Assembly (NCBI RefSeq): GCF_013340845.1
Contig: NZ_AP020335.1
Span: 124,001 to 188,000, forward strand
Source: Hydrogenovibrio marinus
GTDB taxonomy: Bacteria; Pseudomonadota; Gammaproteobacteria; Thiomicrospirales; Thiomicrospiraceae
Length of the DNA: 64,000 bases
Direction of reading: 5' to 3'
Position numbers and translations under genes: made by a program. Positions 8,971 to 18,645 of this stretch are shown here, in pieces (the stretch's first letter is position 1; each line of letters opens with the position of its first letter). A model generated the notes under the pieces. That model searched no databases and was not told where the DNA came from. It was given only the letters and a program-made list of their open reading frames with translations.

Positions 8971-10122
8971 TTGAACTTTACCCAACCTTTGCCACTCAGC
9001 TTGTATGTGCATTATCCTTGGTGTATTCAGAAGTGTCCCTATTGTGATTTCAACTCGCATACGCTGGGAGAAAATCAGGAACAGGCTTATCTTGCGGCAA
9101 TGATCCGTCAATTAGAGCAAACGTTGCCCAGTATATGGGGGCGTCCGATTCAATCGATCTTTTTTGGGGGCGGTACGCCCAGTTTGATTTCCGAAGCCGG
9201 GCTGGACAGTTTTCTTTCACAGCTAAGAGCGCTATTAGGGTTTTCTCCAGAGATTGAAATAACCTTGGAGGCCAATCCCGGCACAGTGGATTTTGAGAAA
9301 TTTGCAGGATTCCGCCAGGTTGGGGTCAACCGTCTATCGATGGGTATACAGAGTTTCGATGATGAAAAACTGAAAACGCTAGGTAGGATCCATTCGTCTG
9401 ATGAAGCTTATCGAGCAGTGGAGGCTGCTAAAGCCGCGGGCTTTGAAAACTTCAATCTCGACTTGATGTTTGCACTGCCCAACCAAACGCTTGAAGAAGC
9501 GATAGCGGATGTTGAAACGGCGATTTCACTGGCACCGCCGCATCTATCGCATTACCAACTGACGCTTGAGCCTAATACGCCCTTCTATAAAAACCCACCG
9601 GTTTTACCGGAAGAAGACCTAGCTTGGGAAATGCAGTTAGCCTGTCAGAAAATTTTAAGAAATGCAGGGTATCATCATTATGAAGTTTCCGCCTATGCGC
9701 AACCAAGGCATCAGTGCAACCACAATTTGAACTATTGGCAGTTTGGTGATTACATCGGTTTGGGTGCCGGCGCACATGGCAAGATTACGGATGCCCCACA
9801 AGGGAAAATCTGGCGCACACAGATGCCAGCTTCTCCTGGCGGCTATATTCAGATGATTGCAGAAGGAAAGATGGGTAAAACAACCGCTGTCAGTGACGAA
9901 GATGCGGTTTTTGAATTTATGTTGAATGCTATGCGATTACAGGATGGCGTTCCATTGGAATATTTTTCATTAAGAACCGGTCTGCCTAAGCAAAAGATTT
10001 CAAAACAGCTGGAAAAGCTGACAGAAAAGCAATGGGTGGAGCCGAGCGAAGACACTTTGAAACTGACCGCAGAAGGTCAACGATTTCTAAATGATGTACT
10101 GCAGGCTTTTTTGTTAGATTAG
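8971..10122 (+). CDS. hemW: HemW, radical SAM heme chaperone
   Basis: Member of the HemN-like radical SAM family, now regarded as a heme chaperone rather than an oxygen-independent coproporphyrinogen oxidase. The 4Fe-4S motif CIQKCPYC (Cys18, Cys22, Cys25) sits inside YVHYPWC, as in HemW; true HemN has a longer N-terminus. Its 383 residues match E. coli HemW (378). The start is a TTG at 8971 preceded by GAGGTG; no ATG lies between it and the cluster. The GAGG is the 3' arm of a 7-bp hairpin (8939-8964). Confidence 0.92.
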   Translation: MNFTQPLPLSLYVHYPWCIQKCPYCDFNSHTLGENQEQAYLAAMIRQLEQTLPSIWGRPIQSIFFGGGTPSLISEAGLDSFLSQLRALLGFSPEIEITLEANPGTVDFEKFAGFRQVGVNRLSMGIQSFDDEKLKTLGRIHSSDEAYRAVEAAKAAGFENFNLDLMFALPNQTLEEAIADVETAISLAPPHLSHYQLTLEPNTPFYKNPPVLPEEDLAWEMQLACQKILRNAGYHHYEVSAYAQPRHQCNHNLNYWQFGDYIGLGAGAHGKITDAPQGKIWRTQMPASPGGYIQMIAEGKMGKTTAVSDEDAVFEFMLNAMRLQDGVPLEYFSLRTGLPKQKISKQLEKLTEKQWVEPSEDTLKLTAEGQRFLNDVLQAFLLD

Positions 10123-10194
10123 TTCTAATAAACTCGCAGTATGAGAATTCCTTTTTGACTGAAGGGAATTCAACGTAAAAGATTTGAGGCAAAC

Positions 10195-12483
10195 ATGGCG
10201 CAAGAAAGCGAAAACGAAAAAAAATTGGCGAAGACGGAAGCGGCTGAGATAAGCGATGCCGAAGCTTGTGAAGCGGGTGATAAGATTGCCTGTGTAAAAG
10301 GGTATTTGAATCAGCGTTATGCCGACAAGCATCCATTCTTCAAATGGTTCAGGCGCCTGTTTATGGTATTTTTGATACTCCCGTTGCTGATCTTTTTAGG
10401 CTTTTGGGGGGCAATGCATTTTGTAGACTTCAATCAATACAAGCCTGCAATAGAAAAGGAGTTCCTCGATAGAACGGGGCAAAAACTCGAAATTTCGGGT
10501 GATGTAAAAGTCTCGGTGATTCCTTTTGTGCTGTCCATTCACGAATTGAATATCAAGAACCCGGAAGGTTTCGCTGCAAAAGACGACTTAGCACAAATCC
10601 AAGCGGTGGAAATGGAACTGTCACTGTGGGATTTATTTATCCACCGTCATTTGACGATTAAGGGGTTGGAAGTTGAGCGGCCAGTCATCAACCTCATCAC
10701 CAATGCACAAGGGAAAACCAACTGGCACTACTTCCAGAAGATAGCAGGGTTGGAAATGAAATCCATTCGTCAGGATTATCGTAATGTTGCTTATATGCCT
10801 GAAGACAATGCCAAATTAATTCACGTTGTGGATGCTCCAAGCATGCCGAAGGCCAGCCAACGCTGGCGGCTGAAAACCTTGATTTCGCAAAATGCGAAGA
10901 TCAACTGGGTTGATGAGCGTGCCAATAAAAGCTATCGTTTGAGAGATTTCGATGTGATGGCATTTGATGTGCAACCGGATCATTTGATTAACCTCATTAC
11001 TGAGTTTGATTATGCCAGTGGGCAATCACCCGCTAAGTTTCATGTGAAACTCACCCAGAAGCTCAAACTGAGTGCAGACTTGAGTGACTGGCAGTTCTCG
11101 GATTGGCAGGGTAATGTGGTGATGAGCTTGCCAAGGGATATGAAGGTGCCTTTGGTGCAAATGGAAACCAGCGGTAAGCTACTGGCTTGGAACCAAATGA
11201 CCAAGCAATTGAGTGTTCGAGATGCGACGTTGTCGTCATTGGAAAGTTTTGTAAAACTGAATATGACCGGTAATTATGGCGATTCTCCTTATATGAAGGG
11301 GCAGCTAACGTCAAAGAATATCCAGCTTAAGAAATGGCTTCGCCATGCAGGGATCTCACTACCGGATTTTGTCGACAAGAATGCTTTGACCAAGTTGTCT
11401 TTAAGCTTGAATTGGGAGCAAACGCCAGAACAATTAATGGTTGATAACCTGGACATGAACTTGGATGGCTCACAAATCAAGGGTAAGTTCTTTACGCGTG
11501 TGCAAGCAGGTAATGATGTGCCAGAGTTGCACTTTGACTTGGCGGTGAATGACCTGAATCTTGAAGCCTATCGTGCCTATAAAGACAAACTTGCCAAGGT
11601 GGTGGACAAGAAAGTCGCAGATGCGCCTCCTGCTGAGGTAGCGGCGTCGCCAACCGCCACGGAACAATCAGCACAGCTGCCTGTAAAAGCAACCTTCTTG
11701 CCTATCGGAGTTCCGGTGAAAACCCTGAAAAAACTACATGCAGAAGGGCAGTTGACCTTTAAGAACTTCCAGTCATGGGGACTTAAGTTTGATCAAGGTA
11801 ATCTGACTCTGTTGGCGGATAAGGGGCGTATTGATATTGCGCCTTTGGATGCGGATATGTACCAGGGCCATTTGTCATCGAAATTGATGGTGAATGTTGA
11901 TAGCAAAACGCCGAGCTATGAGTGGTCCGGGAAAATGGAACAAATTGCGCTGAAGCCTTTCTTGACAGATGGTTGGCAATATTCGGACTTGAGTGGTGAT
12001 TTCAATACTTGGTTTGACTTCCAAACGCAGGGGGTGAATGCTTATCTGCTGAGACAGAATATGAACGGCCATTTGGAAACGCGAGTGACTTCGGGTAATG
12101 TAGCTGGGTTTGATTTGAATAAGTTATTGGCAGGAGAAGCTTCAAAGCCGGCAGACAAAACGCAATTCGACAAGCTGACGTTTGAAGGTGAGATCAAGAA
12201 AGGCACATTGGATTTCAAAAAATGTAATCTGAATAGTGAGCGTTTCAGCAGTATTTGTGTCGGGCAGCTAAATTTACCGAAGGGTCAAATTGGTGCCAAG
12301 CTTTTCACAACCTATCAAAAACCACCTGAAAACTTGAGTAGCCTGAAAGGCATAGAAGTGCCTGTGGTGCTAAAAGGTCCGCTGAACCAGATTCAATGGT
12401 CGGTGGATATGAAGCGTTTATTGAACTCACCTGCAAATCAGCAGAAGTTATTAAACGGTTTGCAGCAGCTGTTTGCGAAGTAA
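10195..12483 (+). CDS. AsmA-family envelope protein
   Basis: Large AsmA-like protein of 762 residues. A cytoplasmic N-terminus of about 55 residues is followed by one transmembrane helix (LFMVFLILPLLIFLGFWG), then the AsmA motif in which a residue called F-N-Q-Y-K-P leads into repeated beta strands, and a C-terminal AsmA_2-like half. These inner-membrane proteins extend into the periplasm and are linked to phospholipid transport and outer-membrane homeostasis. The ATG at 10195 has GAGG upstream. It may form a unit with hemW, 72 bases upstream, and ends at an inverted repeat shared with convergent trmB. Confidence 0.85.
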   Translation: MAQESENEKKLAKTEAAEISDAEACEAGDKIACVKGYLNQRYADKHPFFKWFRRLFMVFLILPLLIFLGFWGAMHFVDFNQYKPAIEKEFLDRTGQKLEISGDVKVSVIPFVLSIHELNIKNPEGFAAKDDLAQIQAVEMELSLWDLFIHRHLTIKGLEVERPVINLITNAQGKTNWHYFQKIAGLEMKSIRQDYRNVAYMPEDNAKLIHVVDAPSMPKASQRWRLKTLISQNAKINWVDERANKSYRLRDFDVMAFDVQPDHLINLITEFDYASGQSPAKFHVKLTQKLKLSADLSDWQFSDWQGNVVMSLPRDMKVPLVQMETSGKLLAWNQMTKQLSVRDATLSSLESFVKLNMTGNYGDSPYMKGQLTSKNIQLKKWLRHAGISLPDFVDKNALTKLSLSLNWEQTPEQLMVDNLDMNLDGSQIKGKFFTRVQAGNDVPELHFDLAVNDLNLEAYRAYKDKLAKVVDKKVADAPPAEVAASPTATEQSAQLPVKATFLPIGVPVKTLKKLHAEGQLTFKNFQSWGLKFDQGNLTLLADKGRIDIAPLDADMYQGHLSSKLMVNVDSKTPSYEWSGKMEQIALKPFLTDGWQYSDLSGDFNTWFDFQTQGVNAYLLRQNMNGHLETRVTSGNVAGFDLNKLLAGEASKPADKTQFDKLTFEGEIKKGTLDFKKCNLNSERFSSICVGQLNLPKGQIGAKLFTTYQKPPENLSSLKGIEVPVVLKGPLNQIQWSVDMKRLLNSPANQQKLLNGLQQLFAK

Positions 12484-12490
12484 CCTAATA

Positions 12491-12530
12491 CCCAACCTGG
12501 CAGATTTTAATCAAAATCTGCCAGGTTGGG
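12491..12530. repeat. Perfect inverted pair of the 18-base word between convergent genes
   Basis: Exact word at 12491-12508, loop AATC, exact reverse complement at 12513-12530: an 18-bp perfect stem. It sits between convergent asmA-like and trmB. There is no T-run outside the stem on either strand, so a standard intrinsic terminator is not formed, although a hairpin this stable could help end both transcripts. Confidence 0.9.
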
Positions 12531-12556
12531 AGTAGTCAAATAACTTTGAGTGGTGA

Positions 12557-13300
12557 TTAGCGATCTATCTTTTCAAAGATTAAATCCCAAACACCGTGCC
12601 CGAGTCTGTGTCCGCGCTGTTCAAATTTGGTCAGAGGGCGATAGTCTGGGCGAGGTGTGAATTGTCCCTCACCAGAAATGTTGCGGTAATCTTCCGCTTC
12701 GGACATGACTTGCATCATTTGCTCAGCATAATCTTCCCAATCCGTTGCCATGTGGAAATGTCCGCCAACCTTCAGGTGCGAAGCGATGGTTTTGGCAAAA
12801 GTTTCCTGCAGGATGCGTCGTTTTTTATGTTTGGTCTTGTGCCATGGGTCTGGGAAGAACAGATAAACGCCTGACAGGGTGCTTTTAGGAATGCGCTGGG
12901 CAAGTACTTCAATAGCGTCGTCATTGAATACGCGCACATTGGTTAACCCTTTTTCACCAACCAATTTCAGCAATGCGCCAACGCCTGGACGATGCACTTC
13001 TATGCCGATATAGTTTTTGTCCGGGTTGGCTTCTGCCATGGCGGCAAGGCTGTTGCCCATGCCGAAGCCGATTTCGATAATCGTGTCTGCCTCACGACCA
13101 AATAATGCCGTCAAATCAAGAAGCTCTGGCGTCAGTTCTAGTCCGAATTGTGGCCAGTAAGCATCAATGGCATTCTGTTGGGCTTGGGATAAGCGACCTT
13201 GTCGCAACACAAAACTTTTGATTCTGCGTTTGTGAGGGGTGGCTTGCTCGTTTGCTGCTGTTGCTTCCGAATCGGTTGGGCTTAGGCTGTCTTCATTCAT
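12557..13300 (-). CDS. trmB: tRNA (guanine-N7-)-methyltransferase
   Basis: Methylates G46 in the variable loop of tRNAs using S-adenosylmethionine. The 247 residues carry the SAM-binding [10 protein letters not shown] stretch near residue 77, the family hallmark [15 protein letters not shown], and a C-terminal [17 protein letters not shown]. An N-terminal extension of about 30 polar residues precedes the conserved core. Convergent with the AsmA-like gene and divergent from mutY. Confidence 0.96.
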   Translation of the reverse strand: MNEDSLSPTDSEATAANEQATPHKRRIKSFVLRQGRLSQAQQNAIDAYWPQFGLELTPELLDLTALFGREADTIIEIGFGMGNSLAAMAEANPDKNYIGIEVHRPGVGALLKLVGEKGLTNVRVFNDDAIEVLAQRIPKSTLSGVYLFFPDPWHKTKHKKRRILQETFAKTIASHLKVGGHFHMATDWEDYAEQMMQVMSEAEDYRNISGEGQFTPRPDYRPLTKFEQRGHRLGHGVWDLIFEKIDR

Positions 13301-13411
13301 CTTTGTCAGTTACAATAGTCAGTATAAAATTAAGTAGCACCATTATATCAAAAACCCTTATATAAAAACCCTTTGGAATGCCGGGTATTAAAATTGATGG
13401 AAGGTCAGTTC

Positions 13412-14503
13412 ATGCAAACCAGCAACGTACAATCGTCGAGTCAGTCCAGTCGTTTTGCCGATTGCCTATTGGGTTGGTTTGATGTTTTCGGTCGTCATGA
13501 TTTGCCTTGGCAACATCCTAAGTCGCCTTATAGCGTTTGGGTTTCCGAAATCATGTTGCAGCAAACACAAGTGCAAACGGTGATTTCATACTTTGAACGC
13601 TTTATGTTGGCGTTTCCGACTGTGCAGGATTTAGCGGCGGCTTCACAGGATGATGTTCTGTCCCATTGGGCCGGTTTAGGCTATTACGCGCGAGGACGAA
13701 ACCTTCATAAAGCGGCAAGAATCATCATATCTGAGCATGATGGTGAGTTTCCAAGCCATTTTGATGAGATTGTTTCTCTACCGGGAATTGGGCGCTCAAC
13801 GGCAGCGGCAATTCTCTCTATTGCCTTTAAGCAAAAATATGCCATTTTGGATGGCAACGTCAAACGTGTGCTGAGTCGTTATGATGCCATTGACCAATGG
13901 CCGGGAGAAAAGCAAACAGAAGCGAAGTTGTGGCACAGAGCAGAAGTGTTAATGCAGACAGAGCGCGCTGATGACTATACTCAGGCAATTATGGATTTGG
14001 GGGCGACGATTTGTCGTCGGAGTAAGCCTTTGTGTGCTGAATGCCCAGTAAAGGCAGGGTGCCAAGCTCTAAAAGCCGACAAAGTTGGCGCTTACCCTGT
14101 TTCAAAGCCAAAAACAGAGAAGCCAACACGACAAGTCGTGATGTTGCTGGCATTGGATGGAGAGCAGATATTTTTGCAGAAGCGTCCTCAAACCGGTATT
14201 TGGGGCGGTTTGTGGAGTTTACCTCAGTTTGATAATGAAGCGCAGTTAAGTGCAGTTTTACCTCAAACTGGCGAGCAAAGTGTTCTGGAAACCTTGCCCG
14301 AATTCAAGCATAGCTTTACCCATTATCACCTCATCATTCAACCTAGAATGGTTGAGGCGGATGCTAAGGCTTGGGCATTGGCTGGCCAATGGATGAATTT
14401 ATCACAGGCGCTGGAGATGGGATTGCCCGCGCCAATTCGAAAACTAATAGAAAAAACGGAGAGCAAACATGTCAAGAATGGTCAATTGTGTAAAAATGGG
14501 TGA
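13412..14503 (+). CDS. mutY: A/G-specific adenine glycosylase
   Basis: Removes adenine mispaired with 8-oxoguanine. Helix-hairpin-helix LPGIGRSTAAAIL with the downstream catalytic Asp in ILDGNVKRVL, the iron-sulfur cysteines C-x6-C-x2-C-x5-C (CRRSKPLCAECPVKAGC), and a C-terminal Nudix-like domain ending in FKHSFTHYHL are all visible. An in-frame TTG at 13373 and ATG at 13397 are possible, but ATG 13412 has GGAAGG 7 bases upstream, giving 363 residues. The downstream yggX starts inside its last 35 bases, the usual mutY-yggX arrangement. Confidence 0.96.
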   Translation: MQTSNVQSSSQSSRFADCLLGWFDVFGRHDLPWQHPKSPYSVWVSEIMLQQTQVQTVISYFERFMLAFPTVQDLAAASQDDVLSHWAGLGYYARGRNLHKAARIIISEHDGEFPSHFDEIVSLPGIGRSTAAAILSIAFKQKYAILDGNVKRVLSRYDAIDQWPGEKQTEAKLWHRAEVLMQTERADDYTQAIMDLGATICRRSKPLCAECPVKAGCQALKADKVGAYPVSKPKTEKPTRQVVMLLALDGEQIFLQKRPQTGIWGGLWSLPQFDNEAQLSAVLPQTGEQSVLETLPEFKHSFTHYHLIIQPRMVEADAKAWALAGQWMNLSQALEMGLPAPIRKLIEKTESKHVKNGQLCKNG

Positions 14504-14741
14504 AGAGCTGGAAGGATTGGATTTTCCGCCTTTTCCAGGAGAGCTGGGTAAAAAGATTTTTGAAAATATTTCTAAAGAAGCATGGAAGCAGTGGTTGACA
14601 CATCAAACGATTTTGATCAATGAATATCGTCTTTCTAGCTTGGATCCTAAAGCGCAAAGCTTCCTAAAAGAAGAGATGCAAAAATTCTTGTTTACCGGTG
14701 AAGATGTCGATATGCCGGAAGAATTCAACGCTGCGGAATAA
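14469..14741 (+). CDS. yggX: Probable Fe(2+)-trafficking protein YggX
   Basis: A 90-residue protein of the YggX family, which protects iron-sulfur clusters and supports MutY in E. coli. The opening SRMVNCVKMGEELEGLDFPP, including the conserved cysteine at position 7, and the E-A-W-K-Q-W and N-E-Y-R stretches are characteristic. The ATG lies inside the 3' end of mutY, in a different frame, so translational coupling is likely. Confidence 0.96.
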   Translation: MSRMVNCVKMGEELEGLDFPPFPGELGKKIFENISKEAWKQWLTHQTILINEYRLSSLDPKAQSFLKEEMQKFLFTGEDVDMPEEFNAAE

Positions 14742-14776
14742 CGTCTTGAGTCCCCCAAGAATTATCGTGGTTTCTA

Positions 14777-14814
14777 TACCATTTCACCAGAAATGGGATT
14801 ATGATGAAATGGTA
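14777..14814 (+). promoter_or_regulatory. Inverted repeat in the EAL-HDOD gene leader
   Basis: TACCATTTCA (14777-14786) and TGAAATGGTA (14805-14814) form a perfect 10-bp inverted repeat with an 18-base spacer, ending 20 bases before the start codon. A shorter CCATTT/AAATGG hairpin is nested in it. It could be an operator or an mRNA leader stem; I cannot assign a regulator. Confidence 0.4.
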
Positions 14815-14834
14815 ATGTAAGGAATAAGGCGTAC

Positions 14835-16040
14835 ATGGATAAATTGAATAACATCTACATTGGACGACAACCCATATTCGACGCCAATATGAGGGTTTAT
14901 GCATATGAATTGCTGTTCAGAGCCAGTGCAGAAGAGAACAGAGCTAAAGTCATCGGTGGAGACAGCGCGACTGCGCAGGTGATCATGAACTTGTTTGGTG
15001 ATATGGGGCTGTCCAATGTCGTCGGTGAGCGTAAGGCGTTTATCAACTTTACCGAAGGACTCTTATTAAGAGAAAACAGACCTTTCTTTCCTAGAAAGCA
15101 AGTCGTTATTGAAGTGTTGGAGAATATTGAACCCACAGCGGAAATTTTGGCTGCAATTCACAAATTGAGGGACGAAGGCTTCACCATCGCGCTCGACGAT
15201 TATGTCTTCCATCCGAGTGCTGAAGCCTTTGAGGAATATGCAGATATCGTCAAGGTCGATATCTTGGAAGCAGGTCCTAAGAAGCTTGTTGAACATGTGC
15301 CAAAGATGAAAGAAAAGGGCGTGAAATTACTAGCGGAAAAGGTGGAGACGCGCGAGCAGTTCGACTTTTGCAAAAAGCTTGGGTTTGACTATTTCCAAGG
15401 TTATTTTTTCTCAAGACCAAAAATTATTGAAGGCAAAAGTCTGCCGGCAAACAAAGTGCCTGTGTTGAGACTGCTGTCCAGTGTCTATGATCCCGACATT
15501 GATATGAATAAGCTGAGCGAAATCATCAGCCAAGATGTGTCGATGAGCCAGAAGTTACTGAAGATGGCGTCTATGTCAGGTGGCAATCACCAGATATCTT
15601 CCATTCATGATGCGGTGCTTAGATTTGGTTTAAAACGTTTGCAAAGCTGGGCGAGCGTGTTGGTTTTGTCTAATATCAATGATAAGCCGTCTGAGCTATT
15701 TGTGATGTCGCTTATCCGTGCAAAATTTTGCGAGTTGGTCGGGGATAAAGTCGGAGATTTTAATAAAGACAGTTACTTTACCGTTGGGCTGTTTTCAACT
15801 TTGGATGCGGTGATGGATCAACCATTGGCAGAGTTGCTGTCTGAACTTAACTTCGACGCCAAAATTAAAGAAGCTTTGATAAAGGGAACAGGCTCTTTGG
15901 GTAGAGCTTTAAAAGCCGTTAAAGGGATGGAGGCCAGCAAGATGGACTTTGAACTGCCGGAGGGGCTGACACCGAGTGAAATCTCGCAAATGTATTTGGA
16001 AGCGATGCAGTTTACCGAAAGCCTGAAATTGGTTGAGTAA
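14835..16040 (+). CDS. EAL-HDOD domain signalling protein
   Basis: A 401-residue YuxH-type protein: an EAL-like domain (about residues 6-200) followed by an HDOD domain (about 200-390). The EAL signature is degenerate: the motif itself reads ELL (residues 25-27) and the usual DDFG loop reads DDYV, although the VKVD and LAEKVE positions survive. Members of this class often do not hydrolyse c-di-GMP and act by binding it or partner proteins. It stands alone, with a long ribosome-site leader (AAGGAATAAGG) and a strong terminator after it. Confidence 0.88.
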   Translation: MDKLNNIYIGRQPIFDANMRVYAYELLFRASAEENRAKVIGGDSATAQVIMNLFGDMGLSNVVGERKAFINFTEGLLLRENRPFFPRKQVVIEVLENIEPTAEILAAIHKLRDEGFTIALDDYVFHPSAEAFEEYADIVKVDILEAGPKKLVEHVPKMKEKGVKLLAEKVETREQFDFCKKLGFDYFQGYFFSRPKIIEGKSLPANKVPVLRLLSSVYDPDIDMNKLSEIISQDVSMSQKLLKMASMSGGNHQISSIHDAVLRFGLKRLQSWASVLVLSNINDKPSELFVMSLIRAKFCELVGDKVGDFNKDSYFTVGLFSTLDAVMDQPLAELLSELNFDAKIKEALIKGTGSLGRALKAVKGMEASKMDFELPEGLTPSEISQMYLEAMQFTESLKLVE

Positions 16041-16061
16041 TCTACTTACTTACCTTAAAAC

Positions 16062-16090
16062 AAAAAAGCCCGATTTAATCGGGCTTTTTT
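16062..16090. terminator. Bidirectional intrinsic terminator
   Basis: A6-GCCCGAT-TTA-ATCGGGC-T6 between the convergent EAL-HDOD gene and hemE. The A-run and T-run on both sides let it work on either strand. Confidence 0.93.
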
Positions 16091-16108
16091 ATGGCTGAGA
16101 ACTCGCGG

Positions 16109-17173
16109 TTATTTGTGGTATTGCGGACTCATCTCGGTAACAGCCTTAATAAAGGCACCTGCATGGGCAGGATCGACTTCAGGATGGATTCCGTGACCAA
16201 GGTTGAATACATGTCCAGAACCCTGACCGTATTTTTCCAAAATAGTGGCTACTTCTTGGCGAATACGCTCAGGAGACGCATAAAGGATGCTTGGATCCAT
16301 ATTACCTTGTAGCGCAACCTTGTCACCAACGCGCGCGCGCGCATCGTCAATATCGGTAGTCCAGTCTAAGCCAAGCGCGTCACAGCCGGTTTCTGCCATA
16401 GCTTCAAGCCATTGTCCGCCACCTTTGGTGAAGAGAATGACAGGTACTTTTTTGCCTTCATTTTCACGCTTCAAGCCATCTACGATTTTTGCCATGTAAC
16501 GCAGAGAAAACTCTTTATAGTCTCTAGGCGTTAAAACACCGCCCCAAGTATCGAACACTTGTACTGCTTGAGCACCAGATTCGATTTGTGCATTCAAGTA
16601 AGCAATGACGGAGTCAGCAAGCACATCCAGAATGTGATGCAGAGTTTGGGGCTCGTCATACATCATGGCTTTGATTTTCGAATAAGTTTTACTTGAACCG
16701 CCTTCAACCATGTAAGTTGCCAAAGTCCATGGGCTGCCAGAGAAACCAATCAGCGGCACACGACCATTAAGTGCAGCACGGATAGTGCTGACAGCATCCA
16801 TGACGTAACCAAGGTCGGATGCCATGTCTGGGACAAAAAGCTTTTTCGCATCTGTCATGGTTCTGACAGGCTTGTCGAAAACAGGACCTTCTCCAGTCTC
16901 AAAACGTAAGCCTAAGCCCATTGCGTCAGGAATGGTCAATATGTCTGAGAACAAGATGGCGGCATCTAAGGGATAGCGCTCCAGCGGCTGCAATGTCACC
17001 TCGCACGCAAGCTCTTTGTTACGGCATAAATCCATAAAAGAACCGGCTTGTTTACGAGTTTCGCGGTATTCTGGCAAATAACGCCCCGCTTGACGCATCA
17101 TCCAAACAGGGGTGCGGTCGACAGGTTGTTTCAAAAGCGCGCGTAAAAAGCGATCGTTTTGCAATTCCGCCAT
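16109..17173 (-). CDS. hemE: Uroporphyrinogen decarboxylase
   Basis: Decarboxylates uroporphyrinogen III to coproporphyrinogen III. Signature stretches [15 protein letters not shown] and [13 protein letters not shown] are present. A longer reading frame begins at 17203, but ATG 17173 starts [14 protein letters not shown] exactly like other HemE proteins and has AAGGGA upstream, giving 354 residues as in E. coli. Single gene, convergent with the EAL-HDOD gene. Confidence 0.97.
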   Translation of the reverse strand: MAELQNDRFLRALLKQPVDRTPVWMMRQAGRYLPEYRETRKQAGSFMDLCRNKELACEVTLQPLERYPLDAAILFSDILTIPDAMGLGLRFETGEGPVFDKPVRTMTDAKKLFVPDMASDLGYVMDAVSTIRAALNGRVPLIGFSGSPWTLATYMVEGGSSKTYSKIKAMMYDEPQTLHHILDVLADSVIAYLNAQIESGAQAVQVFDTWGGVLTPRDYKEFSLRYMAKIVDGLKRENEGKKVPVILFTKGGGQWLEAMAETGCDALGLDWTTDIDDARARVGDKVALQGNMDPSILYASPERIRQEVATILEKYGQGSGHVFNLGHGIHPEVDPAHAGAFIKAVTEMSPQYHK

Positions 17174-17263
17174 GATTGAGTGTCCCTTCAAATAAAAAGG
17201 CATATTTTAACGGATTTTGCGAGACCTTGCCTAAGTGAAAAGTTTACGTAATCCACTAGCGGA

Positions 17264-18097
17264 TTAATTCGCCGGATTTAGCTGGTTAATCGTATTGGGA
17301 GAACTGATCACCACAAACATCGCGCCCTTATATAAAAACCCGCTACCGCGCACTTCGATGGTCTGTCCCTCCAAGGATTTGAGTCGGTCATAATCAAAGT
17401 TCTTCCAGTTATCCTTGCGAACCCGAATACCTGTGGTATCCATATTCAGGATGTAGTGATTTGAACTTTTTTCGACCAGAATGATTTTGCCCTTGTAGAT
17501 ATGAAAGCCTTCATCCTGAGTGTTGATTTGACTTGATATTGCAATAGGGTAGTGAAGGTCTGGATAGTCCTTTTCCACTTTCCATAAGGCTATCCCTTTG
17601 GCTCTTGCGCGGTTTTCAGCAGCGTAATAGCACTTTTGGTGTAAGAAGTTCGGTGTTTCTGAGTTAGCCAATACATAGCCTGATTCCAACATTAGACGTT
17701 CAACGCTCACAGGTTTGCCGTTTTCTTTTACATAAAGATGAGCTAGGCCACGATTAAAGCCATCTATTTTTTGCTGATCATACTCAACACCGACTTCCAT
17801 ATCATGATTGGCTAGGATTCGGTTAAGCTGGTCTTGAGCCTCTTTTGCCAGAGGTTGACCTCTCGTATAGAACTTCTGTTTTTTTTCGATCTGTGGCGCT
17901 TTAATGCCGATCAGCTTGAAGATACGATTACCAACATTTAATGAATCTCCGCTCAATGCGTAGGTGGCTTTTGTCCAAACATCTATTTTGGCGGGGGCGC
18001 AGTCAGAAATAAAGTCATCCGCTGCGAAAGCCTGGGCGCTGAGCAGTAAGCTGCTGAGACTTATTACAATGGGGGCGAAGAAATTTTTAAGCATCAT
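17264..18097 (-). CDS. Exported SNase-fold protein with altered active site
   Basis: Signal peptide (residues 1-25, cleavage after AQAFA) followed by a staphylococcal-nuclease-like OB fold and an extra C-terminal region of about 90 residues resembling a second OB fold. Compared with staphylococcal nuclease, Asp21 is kept (Asp51) and Arg87 is kept (Arg116), but Arg35, Asp40, Thr41 and Glu43 appear as Lys61, Lys66, Ala67 and Gln69 in FKLIGIKAPQ. Loss of the general base Glu and a metal Asp suggests it no longer cuts DNA and may instead bind a ligand in the periplasm. The family assignment is good; the function is open. Confidence 0.75.
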   Translation of the reverse strand: MMLKNFFAPIVISLSSLLLSAQAFAADDFISDCAPAKIDVWTKATYALSGDSLNVGNRIFKLIGIKAPQIEKKQKFYTRGQPLAKEAQDQLNRILANHDMEVGVEYDQQKIDGFNRGLAHLYVKENGKPVSVERLMLESGYVLANSETPNFLHQKCYYAAENRARAKGIALWKVEKDYPDLHYPIAISSQINTQDEGFHIYKGKIILVEKSSNHYILNMDTTGIRVRKDNWKNFDYDRLKSLEGQTIEVRGSGFLYKGAMFVVISSPNTINQLNPAN

Positions 18098-18217
18098 TCC
18101 GTTTCCAAATCGTTATCGTCTGATTAGGGTTACTTGGTTGAGGTTTTAATAAGCAAAGCATAAACCAAAAAAAGAAACAAAACTTGAAAAGAGCGTGAAT
18201 GAGAAGGGATAGAAAAT

Positions 18218-18245
18218 AAAAAAGCCGCGTTTAAGCGGCTTTTTT
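18218..18245 (-). terminator. Intrinsic terminator of rpmE2
   Basis: A6-GCCGC-GTTTAA-GCGGC-T6, just past the rpmE2 stop on its strand. It may also serve sequence arriving from the other side. Confidence 0.88.
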
Positions 18246-18267
18246 GAGAAGTCGATTCGAAAATCGC

Positions 18268-18519
18268 TTATTTGCGCATACCGTACTTTTGACGGAATTT
18301 TTCAACACGCCCTTCAGTATCCACAAGTGTTTGTTTACCTGTGTAGAAAGGGTGAGAAGCACTAGATACTTCAACACGAACTAGTGGGTATTCTTTACCG
18401 TCTAGAGTAATGGTCTCGCCAGAAGTCTTTTGAATCGTAGAACGAGTCAAAAATGTTTCTCCAGTAGAGATGTCTTGGAAAACGACTTCGTTGTAATCTG
18501 GATGAATGCCTGCTTTCAT
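18268..18519 (-). CDS. rpmE2: Ribosomal protein bL31, type B (zinc-free)
   Basis: An 83-residue protein opening [16 protein letters not shown], typical of bL31. It lacks the CxxC zinc motif and has the longer C-terminal form ([23 protein letters not shown]), so it is the type B, zinc-independent paralogue that commonly replaces type A under zinc limitation. No Zur box is evident to me in its leader. Downstream of rho on the same strand. Confidence 0.96.
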   Translation of the reverse strand: MKAGIHPDYNEVVFQDISTGETFLTRSTIQKTSGETITLDGKEYPLVRVEVSSASHPFYTGKQTLVDTEGRVEKFRQKYGMRK

Positions 18520-18645
18520 GATGACGGTCCATTCGTTAATATTTAAAAAAAGAAAGCGAAATTATAGAGATAAATCCATAAAATGCAAGCGAATTTCATT
18601 CAAACTGTAAAAGTTTTTAAAACACGCTTGCAGAGGACAATTGTC

